From positions 1-63,954 of the forward strand of contig NZ_JACUUD010000003.1 in NCBI RefSeq assembly GCF_014859505.1: 63,954 nt of DNA, written 5' to 3'. Origin of the DNA: Halomonas sp. (GTDB lineage Bacteria; Pseudomonadota; Gammaproteobacteria; Pseudomonadales; Halomonadaceae). Numbering within the stretch: the first letter of the stretch is position 1; each line of letters opens with the position of its first letter. Below, piece after piece: positions 8,144 through 19,647 of the stretch. Position numbers and translations under genes: made by a program. The notes below the pieces were generated by a model. The model was not told the DNA's origin. It saw only the letters and a list, made by a program, of their open reading frames with translations, and did not search any database.

Positions 8144-9391
8144 TCAGGCCGAGCCGCTGCCGAACAGGGCCCCGGCGATGCGGAAACCGGCGATCCAGGT
8201 GCCGGCGGCGGAACCCAGGGTGGCCAGCATGAAGACCAGCAGGGTGCGCGAGACCCGGTTGCGCCACCAGCCTTTCAGCTCGGTGACGTCATGGCGCAGG
8301 GTCGAGAAGTCCCGCACCTTGGGCTTTCGCAGGTAGAGCTCCACCCCGGCGGCCACGAAGCCGGCGCCGATGGTGGGGTTGAGCGAGGTGAGCGGGGCGG
8401 CGAAGAAGGTCGCCGCCACTGTCAGCGGATGGGCCAGGGCCACCAGGGTGGCCGCGGCCGAGAGCACGCCGTTGATCAGGAACCACTCGCCGACGAGCTG
8501 CCAGCCCAGCTCGGTGTTGCGCGAGAAGCCGATGGCGAAGCCGGTCAGTACCAGCGCGGTGATCAGCCAGGGCAGCGACTTCCAGACCTTCGACGGTGGC
8601 GGTGTCACCTCCAGTTCCCGGCGTTCGGCGCTGGGGTCGGCCGGAGAGGCTCCCTCCAGGTCCTCGGCCATGCCCTTCATGTGGCCGGCGCCGATCACCA
8701 CCAGCACGTGGCGGTAGCGCCCCGGGGGCGCCTCTTCCGCCAGGCGCAGCACCATGTAGCGGTCCCGTTCGGTGATCAGGGGCGTGTAGAGGGTCTCGGA
8801 CTCGGCGGCGAACTCGCTGAAGGTGGACTCCAGGACATCCCCCTCCTTGAGCCGCTCGATCTCCGCGGCGGAGACGTCCTGGCGCGACAGCACGCTGCCC
8901 AGCAGCCCCGAGAACAGCGAGAAGCGCTGCCACCAGGGCACATTGTGGTAGATGCGCTTTAGGGTGACCCCCACGTCGCGATCGATCAGCAGCAGCGGCA
9001 GGCCCGCCTCGCGGCTCTCCTCCAGGGCGGCGCGCATCTCGGCGCCGGGCTCGATCCCTGACTGCTCGGCCACGCGCTGCTGGAAGGCGCCCAGCGCCAG
9101 GCTCGCCGCCACCATGCCCGCCTTGCCCTGGCGGAAGATCTCGAACAGGTCCTGGTTATGCAGGGCGTCCGGGTTGGCGAGGCTGTGGTGGCGCGAATCA
9201 CACAGCTCGATGGCCACGGCGTCGAACTCGCCGGAGCGGATCAGCGCGCGCACGTCCAGTGCGCTCTCGGCGGAGACGTGTGCCGTGCCCAGCAGGGTGT
9301 AGCGGGTCTCGCCCACCTGGATGACGCGGCGCGGGCCGGTCACTCCGGCCGGGGAGTCGGTGGGCATCGCGGTGTCCTGGGAGTCGGTCAT
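8144..9391 (-). CDS. TraB/PrgY (TIKI-like) family membrane protein
   Basis: 415 residues. The N-terminal TraB domain starts at about 25 with LLGTAHVS, and includes VAIELCDSRH, LIDRDVGVTLKR and IGAGHMKGM, conserved in PrgY/TraB and eukaryotic TIKI proteins. The C-terminal third has about four membrane segments. Enterococcal PrgY limits pheromone activity and TIKI is a metalloprotease; the role in proteobacteria is unknown, so none is assigned. It converges with the TapT-like gene. The ATG at 9391 is the first in frame. Confidence 0.82.
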   Translation of the reverse strand: MTDSQDTAMPTDSPAGVTGPRRVIQVGETRYTLLGTAHVSAESALDVRALIRSGEFDAVAIELCDSRHHSLANPDALHNQDLFEIFRQGKAGMVAASLALGAFQQRVAEQSGIEPGAEMRAALEESREAGLPLLLIDRDVGVTLKRIYHNVPWWQRFSLFSGLLGSVLSRQDVSAAEIERLKEGDVLESTFSEFAAESETLYTPLITERDRYMVLRLAEEAPPGRYRHVLVVIGAGHMKGMAEDLEGASPADPSAERRELEVTPPPSKVWKSLPWLITALVLTGFAIGFSRNTELGWQLVGEWFLINGVLSAAATLVALAHPLTVAATFFAAPLTSLNPTIGAGFVAAGVELYLRKPKVRDFSTLRHDVTELKGWWRNRVSRTLLVFMLATLGSAAGTWIAGFRIAGALFGSGSA

Positions 9392-9458
9392 GGACGCTCT
9401 GTATGAAGAAGTGAGAGGGAGGGATTATCCACGATGGATCCGGTCGGGCCAAATCCGC

Positions 9459-10907
9459 TCAGCGCCGCCAGAAGGCCGGAGTAAACAGCACCAGCACGGT
9501 GAAGATCTCCAGGCGGCCGAGCAGCATGGCCATCACCAGGATCCACTTGGCCAGGGCCGGCAGGTCGCCGTAGTTTCCGGAGGCCTCCCCCAGCGCCGGC
9601 CCCAGGTTGTTGAGCGCCGAGGCCACGGTGGACCAGGCGGTGACCTGGTCGACCCCGGTGGCCATGACGCCCACCAGCATCAGGAAGAACAGCATCACGT
9701 AGACCGAGAAGAAGCCCCACACTGCCTGGGCGATGCCGTCCGGCACGCTCACCTTGCCCACCTTCACCGCGATCACCGCATTGGGGTGGATCAGGCGCAT
9801 CACCTCGCGCATCCCCTGCTTGAGGATGAGGATGATGCGGATCACCTTCATGCCGCCCCCGGTGGAGCCGGAACAACCGCCGACGAAGGCGGCCATGAAC
9901 AGCAGGAAGGGCAGCGCCCCCGGCCAGGCCGAGAAGTCGGCGACCCCGAAGCCGGCGGTGGTGGCCACCGAGACCACCTGGAAGATGCCGTGGCGCAGGC
10001 CGCGCTCAGTGTCATAGGTATTGGTGAGCCACAGCGAGACCACGGTGATCACCGCCAGGCCGAGCAGGAAGAGCAGCAGGAAGTGGGCCTCGGGGTCCTG
10101 GAAGTAGTGGGTGACTCGCCGCTCGCGCCAGGCGACGAAGTGCAGGCTGAAGCTCACCGCGGAGACGATCAGGAAGAACACGCAGATCATCTCGATCACG
10201 GCGCTGTCGAAGTGACCGATGCTGGCGTCGTAGGTGGAGAAGCCGCCGATGGCCACGGTGGAAAAGCTATGGCCCAGGGCGTCGAACCAGTTCATCCCGG
10301 CGGCCATGTAGGCCAGCATGCAGGCCACGGTGAGGGAGGCGTAGATGTACCACAGCGCCTTGGCAGTCTCGGTGATGCGCGGGGTGAGCTTGGAGTCCTT
10401 GAGCGGGCCCGGGATCTCGGTGCGGTAGAGGGCCATGCCACCGACGCCCAGCGTCGGCAGGATCGCCACTGCCAGCACCACGATGCCCATGCCGCCCAGC
10501 CACTGCAGTTGCTGGCGGTAGTAGAGGATCGACTCGGGCAGGAACTCGATGCCGGTGATCACCGTGGCCCCGGTGGTGGTCAGCCCCGAGAAGGACTCGA
10601 AGACCGCATCGGTGATCGAGAGGGCGGACTCCCCGGTGAGCATCAGCGGCAGCGAGCCGAACAGCGCCAGCACGCTCCAGAACAGCGCGGCGATCAGAAA
10701 GCCGTCGCGGGTACGCAGCTCCTTGCGAGCACGGCGGTTGGGCAGGAACATCAGCGCGCCGGTCACCACCGTGATGGCGATGGCCGCCGCGAAGGCCTTC
10801 CACTGGCCGTCGCCGAACAGCAGCGAGATCAGGATCGGCGGCATCATGGTCAGGCTGAACAGCATCAGCAGCATGCCGAGGATGCGCAGGATCATGCGCA
10901 GGCTCAT
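9459..10907 (-). CDS. trkH: Trk potassium uptake channel TrkH/TrkI
   Basis: 482 residues, full length for the family, with about 10-12 membrane segments. Four selectivity-filter-like loops are visible: TTTGATVITG, AIGGFSTYD, ATTAGFGVADF and NNLGPALGE. It forms the K+ pore and, with TrkA encoded 27 bases upstream, makes the Trk system, central to osmoadaptation in halophiles. TrkH and TrkI are close paralogues in Halomonas and the sequence does not let me choose firmly; adjacency to trkA favours TrkH. Confidence 0.92.
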   Translation of the reverse strand: MSLRMILRILGMLLMLFSLTMMPPILISLLFGDGQWKAFAAAIAITVVTGALMFLPNRRARKELRTRDGFLIAALFWSVLALFGSLPLMLTGESALSITDAVFESFSGLTTTGATVITGIEFLPESILYYRQQLQWLGGMGIVVLAVAILPTLGVGGMALYRTEIPGPLKDSKLTPRITETAKALWYIYASLTVACMLAYMAAGMNWFDALGHSFSTVAIGGFSTYDASIGHFDSAVIEMICVFFLIVSAVSFSLHFVAWRERRVTHYFQDPEAHFLLLFLLGLAVITVVSLWLTNTYDTERGLRHGIFQVVSVATTAGFGVADFSAWPGALPFLLFMAAFVGGCSGSTGGGMKVIRIILILKQGMREVMRLIHPNAVIAVKVGKVSVPDGIAQAVWGFFSVYVMLFFLMLVGVMATGVDQVTAWSTVASALNNLGPALGEASGNYGDLPALAKWILVMAMLLGRLEIFTVLVLFTPAFWRR

Positions 10908-10934
10908 CGCGCGAGGTTCCCCATGGTTGTCTGG

Positions 10935-12308
10935 CTAGAAGAAGGTCAGGCCGACCTGGAACAGCCGCTCCACGTCGCGCAGCCGGCGCTTGTCGATCAC
11001 GAACAGGATCACGTGGTCGCCTGACTCCACCACCACGTCGTCGTGGGCGATCAGCACCTCCTTGCCGCGCACGATGGCGCCGATGGTGGTGCCCTTGGGC
11101 AGGTCGATCTCGCCGATGGCGCGACCCACTAGCCTGGAGGACTGGGTGTCGCCGTGGGCGATCGCCTCGATGGCCTCCGCCGCGCCGCGGCGCAGCGAGT
11201 GTACATTGACGATGTCGCCGCGCCGCACGTGGGTCAACAGGCTGCCGATGGTGGCCTGCTGGGGCGAGATGGCGATGTCGATCTCGCCGCCCTGCACCAG
11301 GTCCACATAGGCGGCGTTGTTGATCAAGGTCAGCACCTTTTTGGCGCCCATGCGTTTGGCCAGCATCGACGACATGATGTTGACCTCGTCGTCGTTGGTC
11401 AGCGCACAGAAGATGTCGCACTCCTCGATGTTCTCCTCCTCCAGCAGCCGCTTGCTGGTGGCGCTGCCGTGCAGCACCACGGTGCGGTCTAGGCGTTCGG
11501 AGAGCACCGTGCAGCGCTCCAGGTTGTGCTCGATGATCTTCACCTGGTGGCTGTGCTCCAGGTGCTCGGCGAGGCGCTCGCCGATGTTGCCGCCACCGGC
11601 GATCACCACCCGGCGGAAGTCGCGGTCGAGGCGGCGCAGCTCGCTCATCACCGCGCGAATGTCGCGCCGGGCGGCGATGAAGAACACCTCGTCGTCGGCC
11701 TCGATCACGGTGTCGCCGCGGGGGATGATCGGCCGGTTGCGGCGGTAGATGGCGGCGACGCGGGTATCCACGCTGGGCATGTGGCGGCGCAGGAAGGCCA
11801 GCTCCTGGCCCACCAGGGGGCCGCCGTAGATCGCCTTGACCGCCACCAGCTGCACCAGGCCGCCGGCGAACTCCAGCACCTGCAGGGCACCGGGGTGCTC
11901 GATCAGCCGGCGGATGTGGTCGGTGACCACCTGCTCGGGGCTGATCAGCACGTCGATGGGGACCGCTTCGTGGGCAAACAGCCCCTTGCGGGTCAGGTAG
12001 GCGGTGGCGCGGACACGGGCGATCTTGGTGGGGGTGCGAAACAGGGTGTGGGCGACCTGGCAGGCGATCATGTTGACCTCGTCCTGGCTGGTCACCGCGA
12101 TCAGCATGTCGGCGTCCTCGCAGCCCGCCTGGCGCAGCACCATGGGATAGGAGCCGGGCCCCACCACGGTGCGGATGTCGAGCTTGGTGTGCAGCTCACG
12201 CAGCTTGTTGCCGTCGGTGTCCACCACCGTGATGTCGTTCTCCTCCCGGGCCAGGTGTTCGGCCAGGGTACCGCCGACCTGGCCGGCGCCGAGGATGATG
12301 ATCTTCAT
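10935..12308 (-). CDS. trkA: Trk system potassium uptake regulatory protein TrkA
   Basis: 457 residues with two RCK (KTN plus TrkA-C) halves. The nucleotide-binding motifs are [13 protein letters not shown] at the N-terminus and [14 protein letters not shown] near residue 240. TrkA is the cytoplasmic ring that gates TrkH in response to NAD(H)/ATP. It is followed at once by trkH, and rsmB-fmt-def lie upstream as in E. coli and Pseudomonas, with a dodecin gene inserted between. A GCGGCGC/GCGCCGC hairpin (12336-12356) sits in its leader. Confidence 0.94.
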   Translation of the reverse strand: MKIIILGAGQVGGTLAEHLAREENDITVVDTDGNKLRELHTKLDIRTVVGPGSYPMVLRQAGCEDADMLIAVTSQDEVNMIACQVAHTLFRTPTKIARVRATAYLTRKGLFAHEAVPIDVLISPEQVVTDHIRRLIEHPGALQVLEFAGGLVQLVAVKAIYGGPLVGQELAFLRRHMPSVDTRVAAIYRRNRPIIPRGDTVIEADDEVFFIAARRDIRAVMSELRRLDRDFRRVVIAGGGNIGERLAEHLEHSHQVKIIEHNLERCTVLSERLDRTVVLHGSATSKRLLEEENIEECDIFCALTNDDEVNIMSSMLAKRMGAKKVLTLINNAAYVDLVQGGEIDIAISPQQATIGSLLTHVRRGDIVNVHSLRRGAAEAIEAIAHGDTQSSRLVGRAIGEIDLPKGTTIGAIVRGKEVLIAHDDVVVESGDHVILFVIDKRRLRDVERLFQVGLTFF

Positions 12309-12408
12309 GGAGTCTGATGTCCGCTGGCAGCGAGCGCGGCGCCTCTTGTGCGCCGCAATAGGATGGCGGCAAGCCTAAACCAGCCGCGGGGAGAAGAACA
12401 GCGCGCCA

Positions 12409-12615
12409 TCAGTCGAGGGTGAAGCCGACCTTGATGGTGACCTGCCAGTGGGCAACGTGACCGTGCTCCACGTGGCCGCGGGTCTCGGTGACCTCGAACC
12501 AGCGCATGCCGTGCAGGGTCTCGCTGGCCTTGGTGATGGCACTCTCGATGGCCTGCTGGATGCCCTCCTCGGAGGAGCCGGTCAGCTCGATATGCTTGTA
12601 GGTATGGTTGCTCAT
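12409..12615 (-). CDS. Dodecin family protein
   Basis: 68 residues, the usual dodecin length, with the core [14 protein letters not shown] and [12 protein letters not shown]. Dodecins form hollow dodecamers that store flavins or coenzyme A; Trp38 in RWFEV matches the tryptophan that stacks on the flavin isoalloxazine. It sits between rsmB and trkA on the same strand and may be cotranscribed, but no shared function is evident. Confidence 0.9.
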   Translation of the reverse strand: MSNHTYKHIELTGSSEEGIQQAIESAITKASETLHGMRWFEVTETRGHVEHGHVAHWQVTIKVGFTLD

Positions 12616-12661
12616 GGGGACTCCGGTTGCTCGCCAAAGGGGGGGCGGTCGGGCCGATGGC

Positions 12662-14032
12662 TCAGCCTGGCCGTTTCTTCAGTCTGGCATAGAAGAAGCC
12701 ATCGTGACTGTCGATCTGCGGCAGCAGCTGGCGGCCTGCGCCCCATGGCCGTCCCCAGGCCACGTCACCGGGGGTGGTGACCTCGGCGTCCGGGGTGCGC
12801 GACAGGAAGGTGGCGATCTGCTTGTTATTCTCCTCCGGCAGCACCGAGCAGGTGGCATAGAGCAGGGTGCCACCGGGACGCAGCAGCGGCCACAGGTTGT
12901 CGAGGAGTTGCGTCTGCAGGGTGGCCAGGACCGGAATGTCGCTGGGGCGTCGCAGGCGCTTGATGTCGGGATGTCGACGGATCACCCCGCTGCCGGAGCA
13001 GGGCGCATCGAGCAGGATGGTGTCGAAGGGGGCGCCGTCCCACCAGTCGCGTTCGGTGGCATCGCCGTGGGCCAGGCGCGCCTCCAGGCCGAGCCGGCCC
13101 AGGGCGTCCTCGACCCGGGCCAGGCGTTCGGCATCGCTGTCCACCGCGTGCATCTCGATGTCGAACAGCTCCAGCAGGTGTCCGGTCTTGCCCCCGGGGG
13201 CGCAGCAGGCGTCCAGCACGCGGGCGCCGGGGCGCGGGGCCAGCGCCGGGCCGAGCAGCACGCTGGTGAGCTGGGCGGCCTCGTCCTGGACGCTGACGTC
13301 GCCATCGGCGAAGCCCGGCAGCAGCTGGACGTCGCAGGGCGTCTCCAGGGTGATGCCGTCCGGGGCATGCAGGCAGAGCCGCGCCTGGATGCCGGCCGCG
13401 GCCAGCCGGTCCATGTAGGCCTCGCGGTCGCCATGGCGGCGGTTGACCCGCAGGGTCATGGGGCCGGGCACGTTGTTGGCATCGCAGATGGCGCGCCAGT
13501 CATCGGGCCAGGCCTGGCGCAGCGCCTGGATCAACCATTGGGGGTGCAGCAGCGCCACCGCCGGGTCGCGGTCCACCTCGGCCTGGAGCTCGGCGGCCTC
13601 CCGCTGGAGGCGGCGCAGGCAGCCATTGAGCACCCGGGTAGCCCACTCCTTGCCGAGCAGGCGGGCCGCACCGGCGGTCTCGCCCACTGCGGCATGAGCC
13701 GGAATGCGCAGGTAGAGCAGCTGGTGGATGCCCAGCAGCAGCAGCGCCTGGACGTCGGCGTCGCGCACCTTGAAGGGCTTGACCAGCAGCTTCGCCGCCA
13801 GGGCCTCGAGGCGGGGCAGGGTGCGGCAGGTGCCGTAGCAGAGTGCCTTGAACAGGGCGCGGTCGCGGGCCACCACCTGATGGTCGTCGAGGCCGGTAAG
13901 CGACCCCTTGCCGGTGATCACCGGCACCAGGGCTCGGGCGGCGGCGGCGCGCACCGCCAGGCCGCCGTCGTTTTCCAGGCCGCGTTTGCGCTGGCGAGGC
14001 TCGCGGGGCTGATGCTCGAGTGGCTGGCTCAT
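12662..14032 (-). CDS. rsmB: 16S rRNA (cytosine-967-C5)-methyltransferase RsmB
   Basis: 456 residues. An N-terminal NusB-like domain (about 25-160) is followed by a Rossmann methyltransferase domain with SAM motif [34 protein letters not shown] and the catalytic cysteine in [12 protein letters not shown]. It modifies C967 of 16S rRNA using SAM. The start ATG overlaps the fmt stop by 4 bases (ATGA), so the pair is translationally coupled, as in the classic def-fmt-rsmB-trkA operon. Confidence 0.95.
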   Translation of the reverse strand: MSQPLEHQPREPRQRKRGLENDGGLAVRAAAARALVPVITGKGSLTGLDDHQVVARDRALFKALCYGTCRTLPRLEALAAKLLVKPFKVRDADVQALLLLGIHQLLYLRIPAHAAVGETAGAARLLGKEWATRVLNGCLRRLQREAAELQAEVDRDPAVALLHPQWLIQALRQAWPDDWRAICDANNVPGPMTLRVNRRHGDREAYMDRLAAAGIQARLCLHAPDGITLETPCDVQLLPGFADGDVSVQDEAAQLTSVLLGPALAPRPGARVLDACCAPGGKTGHLLELFDIEMHAVDSDAERLARVEDALGRLGLEARLAHGDATERDWWDGAPFDTILLDAPCSGSGVIRRHPDIKRLRRPSDIPVLATLQTQLLDNLWPLLRPGGTLLYATCSVLPEENNKQIATFLSRTPDAEVTTPGDVAWGRPWGAGRQLLPQIDSHDGFFYARLKKRPG

Positions 14033-15033
14033 GCGGAGGCCTCCTCGTCGTGGTGGCCCAGCTGCAGGCCAGGCGTAAAGCGTTCCGCCCGGGCACGCAG
14101 CAGTTCACTCACCGGCAGCGCCTTGCCGCCGGGCAACTGGGCCTGGGTCACCCGCAGCACCTGGTTGCCCTCGGGGCCGCAGGCGATGCGCAGGGCCTCG
14201 CCGTCGTGGCCGAGCAGGGTGCCGGGGGCGGCGGGGGGCTCACCGTCGCTGAGCCCGCTTGCCTCGGCCATCAGCAGACGCAGGCGGTCGCCGTCGAAGG
14301 CGCACCAGGCCACCGGCCAGGGGTTGAAGGCGCGCACTCGGGCGGCCAGGGAGGCGGCGGGCTCGCGGAAGTCCAGCTCGGCCTCGGCCTTGGAGAGCTT
14401 GGCGGCATAGGTGACGCCGGCCTCGGGCTGGGGCGTGGCGGGCAGGCCAGGGCCTGCCAGGGCGTCCAGCGCCTCGACGATGGCCTCGCCGCCTAGGCCT
14501 GCCAGGGTGTCATGGAGCTCGCCGCCGGTGGTGGTGGCGGTGATCGGGGTGCGCCGCACCAGCAGCATGGCGCCGGTGTCGAGGCCCTCGTCCATCTGCA
14601 TGATGGTCACCCCGCTCTCGGCGTCGCCGGCCTCGATGGCGCGCTGGAGGGGGGCGGCGCCGCGCCAGCGCGGCAGCAGCGAGGCGTGGACGTTGAGGCA
14701 GCCCAGGGGCGGAATCTCAAGCACCGCCCTGGGCAGGATCAGCCCATAGGCCACTACCACCATGATATCGGCGTTCAGGGCGGCCAGCTCGGCCTGGGCC
14801 TCGGGCGCCCTGAGCGTCTCCGGCTGATGGACCGGCAGCCCATGCTCGAGGGCGAGACGCTTGACCGGGCTCGGAGTCAGCTTGCGGCCGCGCCCCGCGG
14901 GACGGTCCGGCTGGGTATAGACGGCGATGACGTGGTGGCGGCTGTCCAGCAGCGCCTGCAGACTCTCGGCGGCGAAGTCGGGCGTGCCGGCGAAGATGAC
15001 GCGGAGGGAGTGAGAGTCGTGGGGTCGGGACAT
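14029..15033 (-). CDS. fmt: Methionyl-tRNA formyltransferase
   Basis: 334 residues. It begins [16 protein letters not shown] and has the catalytic formyltransferase core [24 protein letters not shown] as short signature segments ([10 protein letters not shown]), plus the C-terminal OB-like domain. It formylates initiator Met-tRNA using 10-formyl-THF. It lies between def and rsmB. A strong inverted repeat in the def-fmt gap could reduce read-through from def. Confidence 0.95.
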   Translation of the reverse strand: MSRPHDSHSLRVIFAGTPDFAAESLQALLDSRHHVIAVYTQPDRPAGRGRKLTPSPVKRLALEHGLPVHQPETLRAPEAQAELAALNADIMVVVAYGLILPRAVLEIPPLGCLNVHASLLPRWRGAAPLQRAIEAGDAESGVTIMQMDEGLDTGAMLLVRRTPITATTTGGELHDTLAGLGGEAIVEALDALAGPGLPATPQPEAGVTYAAKLSKAEAELDFREPAASLAARVRAFNPWPVAWCAFDGDRLRLLMAEASGLSDGEPPAAPGTLLGHDGEALRIACGPEGNQVLRVTQAQLPGGKALPVSELLRARAERFTPGLQLGHHDEEASA

Positions 15034-15093
15034 GGTTCGGGCCTGGCCGGGGAGTGGATGTCTCCAATGATAACGGAGCCGGCCACAAACGAC

Positions 15094-15118
15094 GAAGGCC
15101 GACGGGTGGTCGGCCTTC
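15094..15118 (-). terminator. Hairpin between def and fmt (possible terminator or attenuator)
   Basis: Perfect 10-base stem GAAGGCCGAC/GTCGGCCTTC with a 5-base loop. On the minus strand it is followed by GTCGTTTGTGG, only a weak T-rich stretch, so partial termination within the operon is more likely than a full stop. Confidence 0.5.
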
Positions 15119-15146
15119 TGGCTGGAGCGGGGAGACGGTGCGGGGT

Positions 15147-15659
15147 TCAGGCGGTCTGCATCTGCTTGTGGCGCTTCTGCATCTTCTTCATTACCCGGTC
15201 GCGCTTTAGCGGCGAGAGGTAGTCGACGAACAGCACCCCCTCGAGGTGGTCGTGCTCGTGCTGGATGCAGTGGGCCAGCAGGCCGTCGGCCTCGAGCTCG
15301 TAGGGCTTGCCGTCGCGATCCAGCGCCCTGAGGCGAACCTTGAGCGACCGGGGCACCTCGGCATAGTACTCGGGAATCGACAGGCAGCCCTCGCTCATGA
15401 GGTCGCGCTCGTCGCCGATCGGGGTGACCTCGGGGTTGATCAGCACCAGCGGGCGGGTCTGGTCGTCGCTGACGTCCATCACGATGACGCGGCGGTGGAT
15501 GTTCACCTGGCTCGCGGCCAGCCCGATGCCGCGGGCGTCGTACATGGTCTCGAGCATGTCATCGACCAGTTGACGGACCTCGTCGTCGACCGCATCCACC
15601 GGCGCTGCCCTGGTGCGCAGGCGCTCGTCGGGGAATTCGAGGATCGGTAATTTGGCCAT
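15147..15659 (-). CDS. def: Peptide deformylase
   Basis: 170 residues. All three family motifs are present: [15 protein letters not shown] (metal-ligand Cys) and QHEHDHLEG (HExxH metal site with catalytic Glu). It removes the N-formyl group from nascent proteins, the partner reaction to Fmt. It heads the def-fmt-rsmB run and is divergent from the LysM gene. Confidence 0.96.
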   Translation of the reverse strand: MAKLPILEFPDERLRTRAAPVDAVDDEVRQLVDDMLETMYDARGIGLAASQVNIHRRVIVMDVSDDQTRPLVLINPEVTPIGDERDLMSEGCLSIPEYYAEVPRSLKVRLRALDRDGKPYELEADGLLAHCIQHEHDHLEGVLFVDYLSPLKRDRVMKKMQKRHKQMQTA

Positions 15660-15681
15660 GGCGTTGGTTTCACCGTTATGC

Positions 15682-15708
15682 TGTCATTTACAGAATGACA
15701 CTATTCTA
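15682..15708 (-). promoter_or_regulatory. def promoter -10 with an adjacent palindrome
   Basis: On the minus strand CTAGAAT (-10 TAGAAT, 15703-15708) is followed at once by a perfect dyad TGTCATT-N5-AATGACA (15682-15700), which covers the predicted transcription start. It could be a repressor operator or a 5' stem-loop in the def mRNA. Confidence 0.4.
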
Positions 15709-15831
15709 GAGGGGCGCCGTCGGTAGAGAAACCGCCGAACGCGCATCACGTCGATAACCTAAGACTATAGCATGCCGGCCGGGTTCGATGAGAGCGCACA
15801 GGGCCAGGTAAACGACGCGGGGAGAGCAGGG

Positions 15832-16941
15832 ATGAAGCAGACACAAGAGGGCAAGGTGCGGCGCCGCTGGCCAGCCAGCGCGGCGATGCTGCTGGGCATG
15901 GCGCTGGCCCTGGGGGGGCTGGCCGGGGGCGCCCTGGCCCAGGGGCTCAACTGGAATGATGGCCTGCGGGGAGACGCCCCGGACCGTTACACCGTGGTGC
16001 GTGGCGATACCCTGTGGGACATCTCCGGCCGCTTCCTTCAGCACCCCTGGCAGTGGCCCGAGGTGTGGCAGGTCAATCCCCAGATCCGCAACCCGCACCT
16101 GATCTACCCGGGGGATGTTGTCTACCTCTATGACTGCAACGGCCGCCCCTGCCTGGGGCTGGAGCGCGGCCAGGGGCAGGTGCGGCTCTCTCCGGAGATG
16201 CGCACCATTCCCCACCGCGAGGCGATCGAGCCGATTCCCCTGGAGGCGGTCCGCCACTTCCTGCGCGACCATCGGGTCGTCGACGACCCCGACGCCCTCG
16301 ACGAGCTGGCCTACGTGGTGGGCGGCGACGATCGCCGCCTGATGAGCGGCGTGGGCGATCGCCTCTATGCCCGCGGGGAGGTGGAGGGCAGCGGCCGGGT
16401 CGGCTTCTACCGGGTGGGCGAGCGCTTCCTGGATCCGGCCACCGGCGAGCTGCTGGGCCTGGAGCTGGAGAGCGTCGGCCAGGCCCGCCGCGAGCGCCAG
16501 GAGGAGGAGATCGTGGTGCTGGAGGTGACCTCCTCACGCCAGGAGGTACGCAACAACGACATCGTGCTGCCCCTGGAGGTCCGCGACCTGGTGACCGAGT
16601 TCTATCCCCGCGCCCCGGAGCGCGAGGTGGAGGGCACCATCCTGGCGGTGCCGGGGGGCGTGCAGTTCATCGGCCGCCTGCAGGTGGTGGCGCTGGATCG
16701 CGGGCGCCGCGACGGTCTCGCGCCCGGCCATGTGCTGATGGTCGAACAGCGGGGCGAGCTGGTCAGCGACCCGCGCACCGGCGAGTCCCTGCGCCTGCCC
16801 GGCGAGGATGCCGGCCTGGTGATGGTCTTCCAGCCCTACGAGAAGATGAGCTACGGCCTGGTGATGAAGGCCAGCCGCACCCTCTCGGTAGGGGATCGCG
16901 TGCATAGCCCCGAGCGCGCCCTGGGCGCCGCCCTTCGCTGA
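15832..16941 (+). CDS. LysM peptidoglycan-binding domain protein, secreted
   Basis: 369 residues. An N-terminal signal peptide (hydrophobic AAMLLGMALALGGLAGGALA) is followed by a LysM domain (YTVVRGDTLWDISGRF to PHLIYPGDVVYLY) and a long C-terminal region of unknown fold. The start is ATG 15832, preceded by GGGGAGAG; the earlier ATG at 15772 adds 20 residues not typical of a signal peptide. This gene precedes dprA in pseudomonads too, where it is thought to bind cell wall. No enzymatic domain is visible. Confidence 0.85.
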   Translation: MKQTQEGKVRRRWPASAAMLLGMALALGGLAGGALAQGLNWNDGLRGDAPDRYTVVRGDTLWDISGRFLQHPWQWPEVWQVNPQIRNPHLIYPGDVVYLYDCNGRPCLGLERGQGQVRLSPEMRTIPHREAIEPIPLEAVRHFLRDHRVVDDPDALDELAYVVGGDDRRLMSGVGDRLYARGEVEGSGRVGFYRVGERFLDPATGELLGLELESVGQARRERQEEEIVVLEVTSSRQEVRNNDIVLPLEVRDLVTEFYPRAPEREVEGTILAVPGGVQFIGRLQVVALDRGRRDGLAPGHVLMVEQRGELVSDPRTGESLRLPGEDAGLVMVFQPYEKMSYGLVMKASRTLSVGDRVHSPERALGAALR

Positions 16942-16950
16942 GGCATCAGC

Positions 16951-18063
16951 ATGCCTGCCCAGCGGCCCGGCGCCCGGGAGTGGCTGGCCCTCGCCAGGCT
17001 GCCTGGCCTGGGTGGGGCGCGGCTGGCCGAACTGGCCACCACGGTCACCGCCTGGCCCGATGGCTGGCTGGCGCTGCTCCCCCGGGAGGCCGCCACGGCG
17101 CTGCGTCTGTGGCTCGATCACCCCGGGCGCAGCCCCCTCGCTGACGAGATCGCCCGGGACGAGGCGTGGCTCGCCGAGGCCCCTGGCCGCCACCTGCTTC
17201 ACCCCGGTCATCCCTGCTGGCCGACCCTGCTCGCCGAGATCCCCGACCCGCCGCCCCTGCTGTGGGCCTGGGGCGACCTGGCCGCGCTCGAACCACCGCG
17301 CCTGGCCATGGTGGGCGCGCGGCGGGCCACTCGCGAGGGGCTGGCCAACGCCGCCGCCTTCGCCCGGGAGCTTGCCGGGCGCGGCTGGTGCGTGGTCAGC
17401 GGCATGGCGCTGGGCATCGATGCCGCCGCCCAGCAGGCGGCCCTGGAGGCCGGAGGCGTAAGCGTCGCGGTGCTCGGCTGCGGCGTGGATGTGGTCTACC
17501 CGCCGCGCCACCACCGCCTGCACGCGCGGCTGCGCGAGCCGGGTGGCCTGCTGCTCTCCGAGCATCCGCCCGGCACGCCGGCGCGGCCGGCCTTCTTTCC
17601 CCGGCGCAACCGCATCGTCACCGGTCTCTCCTTCGGCGTGCTGGTGGTGGAGGCGGCCGAGCGCAGCGGCTCCCTGGTCAGCGCCCGCCTGGCCGCCGAG
17701 CAGGGCCGCGAGGTCTTCGCGCTGCCCGGCTCCATCCACAACCCCCAGGCCCGGGGCTGCCTGCGGCTGATCCGTGACGGGGCCGTGCTGGTGCGCGAGG
17801 TCGACGATATCGTCGCCGAGCTGACCCAGTGGCTGCCCGCAGCGAGCCCCCGGCTGCCGGCAGACCCGCCCCTCGCGGAGGAGGGCGCCTCTCCCGGCGA
17901 GCCGCTGCTGCGCTGGCTGAGCGGCCAGCCGACGCCGGTGGATACCCTGGTGGGGCTCTCGGGGCTGGGCATCGCCGAGTGCCAGCGGCGCCTGCTGGAG
18001 CTCGAGCTGGAGGGGCGGGTGGCCCACGCCGCCGGCGGCTGGGTGCGGCTCTCGGGGGCATGA
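16951..18063 (+). CDS. dprA: DNA-processing protein DprA (Smf)
   Basis: 370 residues. The Rossmann core has GARRATREG, SGMALGIDAAAQ, LLSEHPPG and FPRRNRIVTGLS, and a C-terminal winged-helix-like domain follows. DprA loads RecA onto incoming single-stranded DNA during transformation and is widely conserved even in non-competent species. It starts 9 bases after the LysM gene. Its stop codon overlaps the extended -10 of tsaC. Confidence 0.93.
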   Translation: MPAQRPGAREWLALARLPGLGGARLAELATTVTAWPDGWLALLPREAATALRLWLDHPGRSPLADEIARDEAWLAEAPGRHLLHPGHPCWPTLLAEIPDPPPLLWAWGDLAALEPPRLAMVGARRATREGLANAAAFARELAGRGWCVVSGMALGIDAAAQQAALEAGGVSVAVLGCGVDVVYPPRHHRLHARLREPGGLLLSEHPPGTPARPAFFPRRNRIVTGLSFGVLVVEAAERSGSLVSARLAAEQGREVFALPGSIHNPQARGCLRLIRDGAVLVREVDDIVAELTQWLPAASPRLPADPPLAEEGASPGEPLLRWLSGQPTPVDTLVGLSGLGIAECQRRLLELELEGRVAHAAGGWVRLSGA

Positions 18064-18069
18064 TAGAAT
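18061..18069 (+). promoter_or_regulatory. Extended -10 promoter for tsaC
   Basis: TGATAGAAT (TG at 18061-18062, TAGAAT at 18064-18069) overlaps the dprA stop codon and lies about 40 bases before the tsaC ATG. It would give tsaC-hemF-aroE a promoter of their own. Confidence 0.5.
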
Positions 18070-18108
18070 CCCCGGCCATTCATGAGCCCAGCCCTTCGAG
18101 GAGTCCCC

Positions 18109-19634
<1,526 letters not shown>

Positions 19635-19647
19635 TCAAGGAGAACCC

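Noticed and set aside
9321..11024. Plus-strand open frame of 567 codons
   Set aside because: It is antisense to trkH, rich in His/Gln/Glu, with no domains. TrkH on the other strand has complete motifs.
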